Below, piece after piece: positions 34,227 to 42,245 of a DNA stretch of 64,000 nucleotides (its first letter is position 1; each line of letters begins with the position of its first letter). This DNA comes from Bradyrhizobium sp. AUGA SZCCT0176. Its GTDB lineage: Bacteria; Pseudomonadota; Alphaproteobacteria; Rhizobiales; Xanthobacteraceae. Under the pieces are notes generated by a model. The model was not told the DNA's origin, searched no databases, and worked only from the letters and a program-made list of their open reading frames with translations. The position numbers and the translations under genes are program-made. The stretch is taken from contig NZ_JAFCMB010000002.1 of the NCBI RefSeq assembly GCF_018130145.1, positions 248,001-312,000 on the forward strand. Direction: 5' to 3'.

Positions 34227-35417
34227 TCAACCGATCACACGTTCCCGACGCAATTCGCCGATTATTTCGGATGACAGACCTATTTCACCCAGCACGTCGT
34301 CGGTGTGCTGTCCCAGCACCGGCGGCGGCCTGCCTGCGCGACGTTCCGCCCCGTTGATCAGAACAGGGTGACCGACACCCTTCAGCCTACCCGCGGTCTG
34401 GTGCTCGTAATCGACAATGATGCCGCTCGCTTTGGTGTGCGGATGGTCGAGCAACTGCGCGATCGAATTGATCGGCGCGCAGGGCACGCCGACGCCGGTC
34501 AGCACCTCGTTCCAGTGCGCGACGGAATTTTGCCGCAGCGCCGCCTGGACATGGCCGAGGGTTTCCTTGCGGTGCGCAACGCGATCCGCATTGGTCCTGA
34601 ATCTGATATCATCGACGATTGCGCTCAATCCGGTGACCGCACAGAATTTGCGCCAGAGATTGTCGTTGGCGACCCCGATCATGATCGGCCCGTCGGCCGC
34701 CTCGAAGGCCTGATAGGGACAGAGCGATTCATGGCTCGATCCGCATTTCGGCGGCTGAACGCCGCGCTCCCAGAAGGTCTGGAGGTTGTAACCGAGCAGG
34801 CCCAGTGCGGTTTCGAACAGCGAGACCTGGATCTCGCCGCCCTTCCCGGTTTTTTCCCGCGCATACAGCAGCGCCAGAATGCCGCTGAAGGCATGCACAC
34901 CGGTCATCTGGTCGATCGGCGAGATCGGACTGCGGATATAGCCGCCGTCCTCGTCGCCGGTCATCGACATGACCCCGCAAAATGCCTGCAGGATCACGTC
35001 ATAGCCGGGCGAGTTTTTCAGCGGCCCAGCGCGGCCAAACCCGGAGATGCTGCAATGAATCAGGCGGTCATTCAGGGTGCGCAGCGTTGCCGCGTCGATG
35101 CCGAGACGCTCGGCCACTCCGGTTCCAAAGCTTTCGATGGCGACGTCGGCGGATTTGGCCAGCGCGTGGACGATCTCGCGGCCCTTCTCCGTTTTCATAT
35201 CGACGGCGATGCTACGCTTGTTCCGGTTGGCGCTGAGAAAGACCGTGCCGAGGCCCGGCGCCGGAAACGGCGGCCAGCCGCGCGTCTCATCCCCCTGGCC
35301 GACGGTCTCCACCTTGATGATGTCGGCGCCGAGATCGCCGAGATATTGCGCACATAGCGGACCTGCCAGGACCTTCGACAGGTCGAGGACGCGGATGCCG
35401 GTCAGGGGTTTTGACAC
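34227..35417 (-). CDS. Family III (CaiB/BaiF) CoA transferase
   Basis: A 396-residue CoA transferase. The catalytic Asp is D169 (SPISPIDQMTG), at the same number as Asp169 of formyl-CoA transferase, and the His of the racemase branch is absent. CoA-binding words NRNKRSIAVDMK and ESFGTGVAERLG are present. It moves CoA between carboxylic acids, typically from succinyl-CoA or a pathway ester. The start is GTG at 35417 with GAGAG upstream. It lies 61 bases after the hydratase gene in the same operon. Confidence 0.88.
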   Translation of the reverse strand: MSKPLTGIRVLDLSKVLAGPLCAQYLGDLGADIIKVETVGQGDETRGWPPFPAPGLGTVFLSANRNKRSIAVDMKTEKGREIVHALAKSADVAIESFGTGVAERLGIDAATLRTLNDRLIHCSISGFGRAGPLKNSPGYDVILQAFCGVMSMTGDEDGGYIRSPISPIDQMTGVHAFSGILALLYAREKTGKGGEIQVSLFETALGLLGYNLQTFWERGVQPPKCGSSHESLCPYQAFEAADGPIMIGVANDNLWRKFCAVTGLSAIVDDIRFRTNADRVAHRKETLGHVQAALRQNSVAHWNEVLTGVGVPCAPINSIAQLLDHPHTKASGIIVDYEHQTAGRLKGVGHPVLINGAERRAGRPPPVLGQHTDDVLGEIGLSSEIIGELRRERVIG

Positions 35418-35478
35418 TGTCGTTCTCTCAATTGAGTTGCGCGAGCCGCGGTAGATGAAGTTTCGACGCCGGCATCAG

Positions 35479-36777
35479 TCAGGCGCCCGGCTGAGCGGAC
35501 GAGAAGGCACCTGCCATGTAGGCGGGAAAGCCGTATTTCGTGACCAGCAGATAATCCGCCGCGCGGCGCTGATCCTCGGAGAAAGAGGCCCGCCATTGGT
35601 CTGCCACGGCATACGCCCGCGCCAGCCGCTCACGCAGCGCGCATTTGCCGTCGGTGACAGGCTCCGCCTCCAGCCAGAATGCGGATTGCGCAATGACGCC
35701 ATCGAATGCCGGCGCCTTGCCCGGGCCGTGAAAACCGGCGCGGGCGAACGCGTTTGCAAGCGTTGCATCTGCTCCGGCCTGCAGCGCCTCGGATACCGCC
35801 GCCACGGCCTGTTCGACGGGCGCCGGAATGCCTCCCGCCTTGCGAAAACGGTCATGATCGAGCCGCCCGAGAAACAGCGTCCTGATCATGTTGCGCGGCT
35901 CGCGCCGCTGGATGAGCTTTGAGAATATCTGCATCTCGCTGCGGATCGCCGCATCAAAGGGTTGCGGCAGCCCTTGCGCGACGCAATCGAGAATAGCGAG
36001 CGGCGCCGGATAGTGCCCAAGTGTTTCTGCCAGAACACCCTCGCGTTTCCGCTCGATGATTGAAGCTGCATCATCGACATCCACCGGCCGCCAACTGGAA
36101 CGGTCCCAAGGCTGCGACGCCGATGGATGCGACAGCACCCATCGTTCCGCCGCCGCCACCTCTTCGCCGGCAGGAACCAACTCATCGACCACGCCGGCGG
36201 CAATAGCGGCCTGGCCGGACAGCCGCGCACCGTCCAGCAGGATCGGAAATGCCTTTTCGATTCCGGTCAGACGCGGCAGCCGTTGGGTTCCCCCACCTCC
36301 CGGCAACAGCCCGACCAGAGACTCCGGCAAGCCAAACGCGACCTTGGGATCATCGACCATGACCCGGTGGTGGGTCGCCAGCGCCAGTTCGCCGCCGCCG
36401 CCGAGCGCCAGGCCCGCGATTGCCGCCGCGACCGGCTTGCCCGCGGTTTCGATTCCACGCAGCGCCTGACTGAGGCGGAAGAAATGGTCGAACGCCACGC
36501 GATCCCGCGTCTCGGCCGGCGCTGCCATGATCATGTCGTAGGCCAATCCCAGTTCGGCGAGATCGGCGCCGGCACAGAATGCCGATGGCTTTCCCGAGCG
36601 GATCACCACGCCCTTGACGTCGCTGTCGCGGAGCCACCGGCTGAAAATGGCGAGTTCGGCAATCGCGGCGTTGGAGAACACATTCATCGGACGGCCGGGC
36701 ATGTCGAAAACAAGATGCAGGACATTGTTTTCGCGGCGTTCGGCGCGGAATTGCTGCAACTTTCGCAGTTCGTCCAT
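35479..36777 (-). CDS. Enoyl-CoA hydratase with unusual C-terminal extension
   Basis: A 432-residue crotonase-fold protein. The oxyanion-hole segment is AFCAGADLAEL. Both catalytic Glu of true hydratases are present (GLALGGGGELALA and GLPESLVGLLPG), unlike the other crotonases in this window. The N-terminal 230 residues resemble the hydratase half of FadB/FadJ. The 3-hydroxyacyl-CoA dehydrogenase Rossmann domain is missing, and the remaining about 200 residues are helical and end in TKYGFPAYMAGAF, reminiscent of the GxGFPPFxGG tail of multifunctional FadJ. It heads an operon with the CoA transferase and kinase. Confidence 0.8.
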   Translation of the reverse strand: MDELRKLQQFRAERRENNVLHLVFDMPGRPMNVFSNAAIAELAIFSRWLRDSDVKGVVIRSGKPSAFCAGADLAELGLAYDMIMAAPAETRDRVAFDHFFRLSQALRGIETAGKPVAAAIAGLALGGGGELALATHHRVMVDDPKVAFGLPESLVGLLPGGGGTQRLPRLTGIEKAFPILLDGARLSGQAAIAAGVVDELVPAGEEVAAAERWVLSHPSASQPWDRSSWRPVDVDDAASIIERKREGVLAETLGHYPAPLAILDCVAQGLPQPFDAAIRSEMQIFSKLIQRREPRNMIRTLFLGRLDHDRFRKAGGIPAPVEQAVAAVSEALQAGADATLANAFARAGFHGPGKAPAFDGVIAQSAFWLEAEPVTDGKCALRERLARAYAVADQWRASFSEDQRRAADYLLVTKYGFPAYMAGAFSSAQPGA

Positions 36778-36815
36778 GGGCTTCCTCTCCGCCGTTGTTT
36801 TTTGCCCTATAGCAT

Positions 36816-36835
36816 ATCGTATATCTGTGTACTAG
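36816..36835. promoter_or_regulatory. 7-6-7 operator, copy 5 (hydratase operon)
   Basis: ATCGTAT-ATCTGT-GTACTAG: both half-sites fit (CGTAT and GTACTA). It is 39 bases upstream of the hydratase start. The 241-base gap to 37018 holds only this and copy 6. Confidence 0.65.
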
Positions 36836-36984
36836 TTTAAACCAACAGCTTTGCCGCCTTGAAAAATGCTCTACTTCGGTTGCAGCGATGATGCCGCAGG
36901 GCGCGAAAGTTCTGACACTGACGTTATTTACCGCTGATGCAAAAAGCCCGCGGCGCCAGCTTGCCTTTTACCATCCTCGAACAT

Positions 36985-37004
36985 ATAGTACACTACCTAA
37001 CTAA
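36985..37004. promoter_or_regulatory. 7-6-7 operator, copy 6 (bad-like operon)
   Basis: ATAGTAC-ACTACC-TAACTAA: perfect left half, right half close to TACTA. It lies 15 bases before the acyl-CoA dehydrogenase start, where it would overlap the transcription start region. Confidence 0.65.
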
Positions 37005-37018
37005 ATTGATGTGGACGG

Positions 37019-38197
37019 ATGTCGATGATCGAGCGCACCATTTTCCGCGAGGAACATCATATTTTCCGGGAATCGGTCCGGCGCTTCGTCGATCGCGAGA
37101 TCGTGCCGTTTCATGCGCAGTGGGAAAAAGACGGCATCGTGCCACGGGAACTGTGGCTCAAGGCCGGCGCCGAGGGGCTGCTCTGCTGTACCGTTCCGGA
37201 AGAATATGGCGGCATGGGCCTCGACTATTTGTTCGACGTGGTCGTGTTCGAGGAATTATGGCGTTCCGGCGCGAGCGGCCCGGGGTTTCTGATCCACACC
37301 GATCTCGTGGCCACCTATCTGCTTTCGTTCGGCACCGAAGCGCAAAAGCGGCAATGGCTGCCGAAGATGGTGTCGGGCGAAGCGATCGGCTCGCTCGGCA
37401 TGACGGAACCGCACGCCGGCAGCGACCTCAAGGCGATCCGGACCCGCGCGGTGCGCGATGGCGATGATTTCGTCATCAACGGCCAGAAGGTCTTCATCTC
37501 GAATGGCCAGCTCTGCGATTTCGTCGTGCTGGCGACCAAGACCGACGGCAGCGCCGGCGCCAAGGGCGTGACGCTGTTCATCGTCGAGAGCAACCGGACC
37601 GGCTTTCAGCGCGGAAGAAACCTCGAAAAAATCGGGATGAAGGCCCAGGATACCTCCGAACTGTTCTTCGAGAACATCCGCATTCCCGCGACCAATATGC
37701 TCGGACAGGAGGGTAAGGGTTTTGCCCTGATGATGACGAAGCTGTCGCAGGAGCGGCTCGCCCAGGCGATCCGATCCGCCACCGTCACCGAAACCGTGAT
37801 TGACTGGACCGTTGAATACACGTCGGGCCGCAGCGTGTTCGGTCAAAAGCTCGCCAACTTCCAGAATACCCAGTTCAAGCTCGCCGATCTCAAGACCAAG
37901 GCAACGGTCGCCCGTGTCTTTACCGATCGATGCATCTCGCTCTTCATGGAAGGAAAGCTCGATCCGGTCGACGCCGCGATGGCCAAGATGTTCACTTCCG
38001 AACTTCACTGCGAAGCGGTCGATGAATGCCTGCAATTATTCGGCGGCTGGGGTTATATGACGGAGTACCCGATCGCGCGCGCCTATGTCGACGCCCGGAT
38101 CGTCAAGATTGCGGGCGGATCGATCGAGATCATGAAAACCATCATCGCCCGCCAGATGTTCGCGCAATGTGGTTTTGCGCTCACCAAGAGCGGTTGA
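37019..38197 (+). CDS. Acyl-CoA dehydrogenase
   Basis: A 392-residue FAD enzyme. It has the substrate/flavin motif IGSLGMTEPHAGSDLKAIRT, a middle domain and a C-terminal helix bundle with ECLQLFGGWGYMTEYPIARAY and KIAGGSIEIMKTII. The residue pattern GSIEI carries the likely catalytic base region, as in short-chain and cyclic acyl-CoA dehydrogenases. As first gene before the BadH-like and BadI-like enzymes it would introduce the ring double bond (AliB-like role). An ATG at 37025 is an alternative start; neither has a strong ribosome binding site. Similar to the dehydrogenase at 40937. Confidence 0.88.
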   Translation: MSMIERTIFREEHHIFRESVRRFVDREIVPFHAQWEKDGIVPRELWLKAGAEGLLCCTVPEEYGGMGLDYLFDVVVFEELWRSGASGPGFLIHTDLVATYLLSFGTEAQKRQWLPKMVSGEAIGSLGMTEPHAGSDLKAIRTRAVRDGDDFVINGQKVFISNGQLCDFVVLATKTDGSAGAKGVTLFIVESNRTGFQRGRNLEKIGMKAQDTSELFFENIRIPATNMLGQEGKGFALMMTKLSQERLAQAIRSATVTETVIDWTVEYTSGRSVFGQKLANFQNTQFKLADLKTKATVARVFTDRCISLFMEGKLDPVDAAMAKMFTSELHCEAVDECLQLFGGWGYMTEYPIARAYVDARIVKIAGGSIEIMKTIIARQMFAQCGFALTKSG

Positions 38198-38286
38198 TCG
38201 CATTGATGCCACACGGCCGGCGGACGCCAAGGTATCCGCCGAAACAGAACAGACGACCGAAGCGTCGCAAACCAAGGGAGTGAGAT

Positions 38287-39045
38287 TTGAGAGGCTTATC
38301 AGGCAAGGTAGCGATCGTTACCGGCGGCGGCCAGGGCATCGGCCGCGCCATCACCCTTCGGCTCGCGGAAGAAGGCTGCAAGGTCGCGATTTTCGACATC
38401 AATCCCGACGCCGGACATGAGACGGCGAAACTGGCGCCGCAGTCGGCGATCACGACCTACACCGTCGATGTCGGCGACCGCGCCTCGGTCGATCGCGCGG
38501 TCGCGCAGGTCGAGGCCGAAATCGGCCCCATTTGGGTTCTCGTCAACAACGCCGGCTGGGACCGGCCGATGCCGTTCCTGAAGACCGACAAGGAACTCTG
38601 GGACAAGATCATCCGCATCAATCTGTATGGTCCGCTCAATACCCACCACGCCATCGCGCCGCTGATGGTCGAACATGGCGGCGGCCGTATCATCAATATC
38701 GCCTCCGACGCGGCCCGCGTCGGCACCAGCGACGAGGCGGTCTACTCGGCCTGCAAGGGCGGGTTGATCTCCTTCACCAAATCGATCGCCCGCGAACTCG
38801 CCCGCAAGAACGTGCTGCTGAATGCGGTGTGTCCGGGTCCCACCAACACGCCGATGATGGCGGCGGTGCTGGGCGAAGGCGAACAGGCTGTGAAATGGAA
38901 GGACGCGATGGTTCGCGGCATTCCCTTAAAGCGCATGGGCGAGCCCGACGACTATGCCGGGATCATCGCTTTACTGGCGTCGGACGACGGCAAATTCATC
39001 ACCGGACAGGCCATCTCGGTCTCCGGCGGCATGAACATGATCTAG
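38287..39045 (+). CDS. badH: 2-hydroxycyclohexanecarboxyl-CoA dehydrogenase-like SDR (BadH)
   Basis: A 252-residue SDR. It has TGGGQGIGRAIT, VNNAGWDRPMPF, the catalytic block NIASDAARVGTSDEAVYSACK and FITGQAISVSGG. The words NNAGWD, NIASDAARVG and CPGPT are those I know from BadH of Rhodopseudomonas palustris, which oxidises 2-hydroxycyclohexanecarboxyl-CoA to the 2-keto compound with NAD. Immediate linkage to a BadI-like gene (18 bases) supports this. The start is TTG at 38287 with GGGAG upstream. Close relatives acting on other beta-hydroxy cyclic CoA esters cannot be excluded. Confidence 0.75.
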   Translation: MRGLSGKVAIVTGGGQGIGRAITLRLAEEGCKVAIFDINPDAGHETAKLAPQSAITTYTVDVGDRASVDRAVAQVEAEIGPIWVLVNNAGWDRPMPFLKTDKELWDKIIRINLYGPLNTHHAIAPLMVEHGGGRIINIASDAARVGTSDEAVYSACKGGLISFTKSIARELARKNVLLNAVCPGPTNTPMMAAVLGEGEQAVKWKDAMVRGIPLKRMGEPDDYAGIIALLASDDGKFITGQAISVSGGMNMI

Positions 39046-39063
39046 CAGATGTGAGGTTTAGCG

Positions 39064-39858
39064 ATGATAGCAGATCCGACCAAATTCACCGACGTAATCT
39101 ACGAAGTCCGCGATCGTGCCGCATGGATCATCATCAACCGGCCCAAGGTCTATAATGCCTTTCGCGGCCAGACCCTCGAAGAACTGATTCAGGCGTTCCA
39201 GATTGCCGCCAACGACCGCAACGTTTCGAGCATCGTGCTGACCGGCGCCGGCGACAAGGCCTTCTGCACCGGCGGCGATCAGTCCGCGCATGAAGGACAA
39301 TATGACGGCCGCGGCGTCGTCGGGCTGCCGATCGACGAGCTGCAGGGACTGATCCGGGATGTTCCGAAGCCTGTCATTGCACGCGTCAATGGCTTTGCGA
39401 TCGGCGGAGGCAACGTGCTGGCGACGCTGTGCGACCTGACGATTGCCGCCGACACCGCGCAATTCGGGCAGGTCGGACCGAAGGTTGGCTCCGTCGACGC
39501 CGGCTGGGGTACCGCCTTGCTGGCCCGCCACGTCGGCGACAAGAAGGCGCGCGAGATCTGGTTCATCAACGACCGTTACACCGCCGAACAGGCGCGCGAA
39601 ATGGGGCTGGTCAACAAGGTGGTTCCGGCCGCCGAACTCGATGCCGCGGTCAAGGACTGGACCGACAAGCTTGCGCAGCGGTCACCGACCGCGATCGCGC
39701 TCGCAAAGCGCTCGTTCAACGCCGACAGCGACAACATTCGCGGTATCAGCAACCTCGCCCTACACGCCGTGAAGCTCTTCTACGATACTGCGGAATCGAA
39801 GGAAGGTGTCGCCGCCTTCAACGAGAAGCGGACGCCGGACTTCCACAAGTTCACTTAA
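39064..39858 (+). CDS. badI: 2-ketocyclohexanecarboxyl-CoA hydrolase-like crotonase (BadI)
   Basis: A 264-residue MenB/BadI-type crotonase. AFCTGGDQSAHEG, DGRGVVGLPIDEL, IGGGNVLATLCDLTIAA and FGQVGPKVGSVDAGWGTALL agree closely with BadI of R. palustris as I remember it. The hydratase Glu residues are absent, as expected for this branch. BadI opens the ring of 2-ketocyclohexanecarboxyl-CoA by hydrolysis to pimelyl-CoA. Neighbours are a BadH-like SDR and acyl-CoA dehydrogenases, but no benzoyl-CoA reductase genes, so the entry substrate is probably an alicyclic acid. Confidence 0.8.
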   Translation: MIADPTKFTDVIYEVRDRAAWIIINRPKVYNAFRGQTLEELIQAFQIAANDRNVSSIVLTGAGDKAFCTGGDQSAHEGQYDGRGVVGLPIDELQGLIRDVPKPVIARVNGFAIGGGNVLATLCDLTIAADTAQFGQVGPKVGSVDAGWGTALLARHVGDKKAREIWFINDRYTAEQAREMGLVNKVVPAAELDAAVKDWTDKLAQRSPTAIALAKRSFNADSDNIRGISNLALHAVKLFYDTAESKEGVAAFNEKRTPDFHKFT

Positions 39859-39892
39859 GCTTCGACAATGAACGCGTCGCTTCCCTCGCCTT

Positions 39893-39916
39893 GCTGATGC
39901 CCTCTCCGGCATCAGC
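39893..39916. other. Intercistronic hairpin
   Basis: GCTGATGCC (39893-39901) and GGCATCAGC (39908-39916) make a perfect 9-bp stem with a 6-nt loop in the 86-base gap between the BadI-like gene and the next gene. No T-run follows, so it may set mRNA processing or relative expression rather than end transcription. Confidence 0.5.
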
Positions 39917-39944
39917 CGAACGCGCTCCGCAAGAGGAAAACACC

Positions 39945-40874
39945 GTGCCGGCACGTAAGGTCATCATCTCCTGCGCGATCACGGGCTCGATCCATACGCC
40001 CTCGATGTCGCCTCACCTCCCGGTGACGGCGGCGGAGATCGCGGAATCCGCTCTCGGGGCGGCCGAGGCAGGCGCCGCGATCGTGCACCTTCACGCCCGC
40101 AATCCGATAGACGGCCGGCCGGATCAGTCGCCGGAAGCCTTCGAGCCGTTTCTTCGTGTCATCAAGCAGCGATCCGACGTGGTGGTGAATCTGACGACCG
40201 GCGGCTCGCCCTATATGACCGTCGAAGAGCGGATCAAGCCCGCGGCAGTCTGGAAGCCGGAGGTCGCCAGCCTGAACATGGGATCGATGAATTTCGGCCT
40301 GTTCCCGATGCTCAAGCGATACAAGCAGTTCAAGCATGACTGGGAGCCCGCGATGCTGGAGGGCTCCCACGACCTCGTGTTCCGCAATTCCTTCAAGGAT
40401 ATCCGTTACGCGCTGGAAACGCTTAACTCGACCGGCGCGCGCTATGAGTTCGAGTGCTACGACACCAGTCATCTCTACAATCTGCATTACTTCTGGACCG
40501 AGGGTCTGGTGAAAGCGCCGCTGTTCATCCAGACCGTGTTCGGCCTCCTGGGCGGGATCGGCGCGCATCAGGAAGACGTCATGCACATGAAGCGCACCGC
40601 CGATCGCCTGTTCGGTGACAATTATCGCTGGTCGGTGCTGGGCGCCGGGCGCGCACAAATGCCGGTCGCGGCGATTGCGGCGGCCATCGGCGGCAATGTG
40701 CGGGTCGGCCTCGAAGACAGCCTGTGGATCGGCGCCGGCCAACTTGCGGCGTCGAACGCCGATCAGGTGACGCAGGTTCGAAAGATCATCGAAGGGCTGG
40801 GACTGGACGTCGCGACGGCCGACGAGGCGCGCGAGATCCTTGAGCTCAAGGGCGGCGACAAGGTCGCGTTCTGA
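39945..40874 (+). CDS. Beta-keto acid cleavage enzyme (BKACE, DUF849 family)
   Basis: A 309-residue zinc enzyme of the family of 3-keto-5-aminohexanoate cleavage enzyme. The metal site H48-L-H50 (AIVHLHARNP) and the substrate loop VVNLTTGGSP are clear. Family members condense a beta-keto acid with acetyl-CoA and split it into acetoacetate and a new CoA ester. The start is GTG 39945 with GAGG eight bases upstream; the frame continues back to 39429 in sequence that overlaps badI and is not used. Between BadI-like and dehydrogenase genes it could process a keto acid from ring opening. Confidence 0.85.
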   Translation: MPARKVIISCAITGSIHTPSMSPHLPVTAAEIAESALGAAEAGAAIVHLHARNPIDGRPDQSPEAFEPFLRVIKQRSDVVVNLTTGGSPYMTVEERIKPAAVWKPEVASLNMGSMNFGLFPMLKRYKQFKHDWEPAMLEGSHDLVFRNSFKDIRYALETLNSTGARYEFECYDTSHLYNLHYFWTEGLVKAPLFIQTVFGLLGGIGAHQEDVMHMKRTADRLFGDNYRWSVLGAGRAQMPVAAIAAAIGGNVRVGLEDSLWIGAGQLAASNADQVTQVRKIIEGLGLDVATADEAREILELKGGDKVAF

Positions 40875-40936
40875 CCGCTGATCGATCGGAATGATGTAGC
40901 GGCCGGATCGCCAAAAGCAATCAACGGGAGGCCTCA

Positions 40937-42082
40937 ATGCTGCCCCATCGCAGGGTTTACGACGAAGAACATCAACAGTTCAGGGAAACCGTGCGGCGCT
41001 TCGCGGCATCGAAGATCGCGCCCGATTTCGCACGATGGGAAGAAGCCGGGATCATCGACAGGTCGCTCTGGGGCGCCGGCGGCGCGGCCGGCCTGCTCTG
41101 CCCGCAGGTTCCCGAAGAGTTCGGCGGCGCCGGCGGCGACTTCCGGCACAACGCGGTCGTGATCGAGGAATTGAGTTATTCCGGCTTCGCAGGCCCGGCC
41201 ACCGACTTCTCCGTGCACAACGACGTCTGCTGCGGGTACCTGCTCAGCTACGGCACACCCGAACAAAAGAAGAAATGGCTACCGCGCATGGTGACGGGTG
41301 AAACCGTCTGCGCGATCGCGATGACCGAACCCGGCACCGGCAGCGACCTGCAGGGCATCCGCACCCGCGCGTTACGCGAAGGCGACGAGTTCGTGATCTC
41401 GGGCCAGAAGACCTTCATCTCCAACGGGCAGATGTGCGACCTCGTCATCGTCGTTGTCAGGACCAACCCGGAAGGTGGTTCACGAGGAATGAGTCTGGTT
41501 CTTGTCGAGACCGACCGTCCCGGCTTTCGCCACGGCCGCAACCTCGAAAAGCTCGGACACCTCTCCTCCGATACATCAGAACTGTTCTTCGACGGCGTGC
41601 GCGTCCCCGTCAGCAATCTGCTGGGAGCGGAAGGTGGCGCGATGGGCGCGCTGATGAGCGAGCTGCCGCAGGAGCGTTTGACCATCGCGCTGCATTCGAT
41701 CGCCGCGGCGCAGAAGGCCTTCGATCTTGCCAAGGACTACGTGCAGCAGCGCAACGCTTTTGGATCGCCGATCGGCAGCTTCCAGAACACAAGGTTCAAG
41801 TTGGCCGACCTGAAATCCGATCTTGCGGTGGGATGGGCCTATGCCGACCAGTGTCTGCACGACCATATCAACCACGAACTAACCACCTACGCGGCGTCGA
41901 CGGCAAAACTCTGGATCACCGAAATGCATGGCCGGCTTGTCGACCAATGCCTGCAATTCTTCGGCGGCTACGGCTTTATGCGCGAGTATGAGATCTGCCG
42001 CCTCTACGCGGATGCGCGGGTGCTGCGGATCTACGGCGGCACCTCGGAAATCATGCGTGAGCTGATTTCGCGCAATCTGTAG
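40937..42082 (+). CDS. Acyl-CoA dehydrogenase
   Basis: A 381-residue acyl-CoA dehydrogenase with CAIAMTEPGTGSDLQGIRT, NLLGAEGGAMGALMSELPQE (two adjoining segments) and QCLQFFGGYGFMREYEICRLY plus IYGGTSEIMRELI, where GGTSEI marks the catalytic Glu region. It is closely similar in plan to the enzyme at 37019, suggesting a duplicated pair acting on successive or related substrates. GGGAGG precedes the ATG. It is the last gene of this plus-strand operon. Confidence 0.9.
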   Translation: MLPHRRVYDEEHQQFRETVRRFAASKIAPDFARWEEAGIIDRSLWGAGGAAGLLCPQVPEEFGGAGGDFRHNAVVIEELSYSGFAGPATDFSVHNDVCCGYLLSYGTPEQKKKWLPRMVTGETVCAIAMTEPGTGSDLQGIRTRALREGDEFVISGQKTFISNGQMCDLVIVVVRTNPEGGSRGMSLVLVETDRPGFRHGRNLEKLGHLSSDTSELFFDGVRVPVSNLLGAEGGAMGALMSELPQERLTIALHSIAAAQKAFDLAKDYVQQRNAFGSPIGSFQNTRFKLADLKSDLAVGWAYADQCLHDHINHELTTYAASTAKLWITEMHGRLVDQCLQFFGGYGFMREYEICRLYADARVLRIYGGTSEIMRELISRNL

Positions 42083-42128
42083 GGCAGATCGGGGCTGCAT
42101 CGTTCGAGAAGCCGCTTCGCGGCTCTCA

Positions 42129-42220
42129 CGTCGTCATGCCGGCCTTGTGCCGGGCATCCACATCCTGGCTTCCTTAGGCAAGAAAGACGTGGATGGCCGG
42201 GACAAGCCCGGCGATGACGA
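42129..42220. repeat. Palindromic intergenic repeat element
   Basis: CGTCGTCATGCCGGCC at the left and CCGGCGATGACG at the right are inverted with one bulge. Inside, GCCGGGCATCCACATC faces GACGTGGATGGCCGGGAC. It lies between convergent genes and resembles the element at 764-903 in style. Elements with CGTCATGCCGG...CGGGCATCCACG are scattered in Bradyrhizobium genomes from memory. Confidence 0.65.
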
Positions 42221-42245
42221 AAAAGCGAATCATTTTCAGAATTCC

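Noticed and set aside
37019..42082. Anaerobic benzoate degradation cluster
   Set aside because: BadH/BadI-like genes are present but I saw no benzoyl-CoA reductase subunits, benzoate ligase of BadA type or ferredoxin of that cluster in the window.
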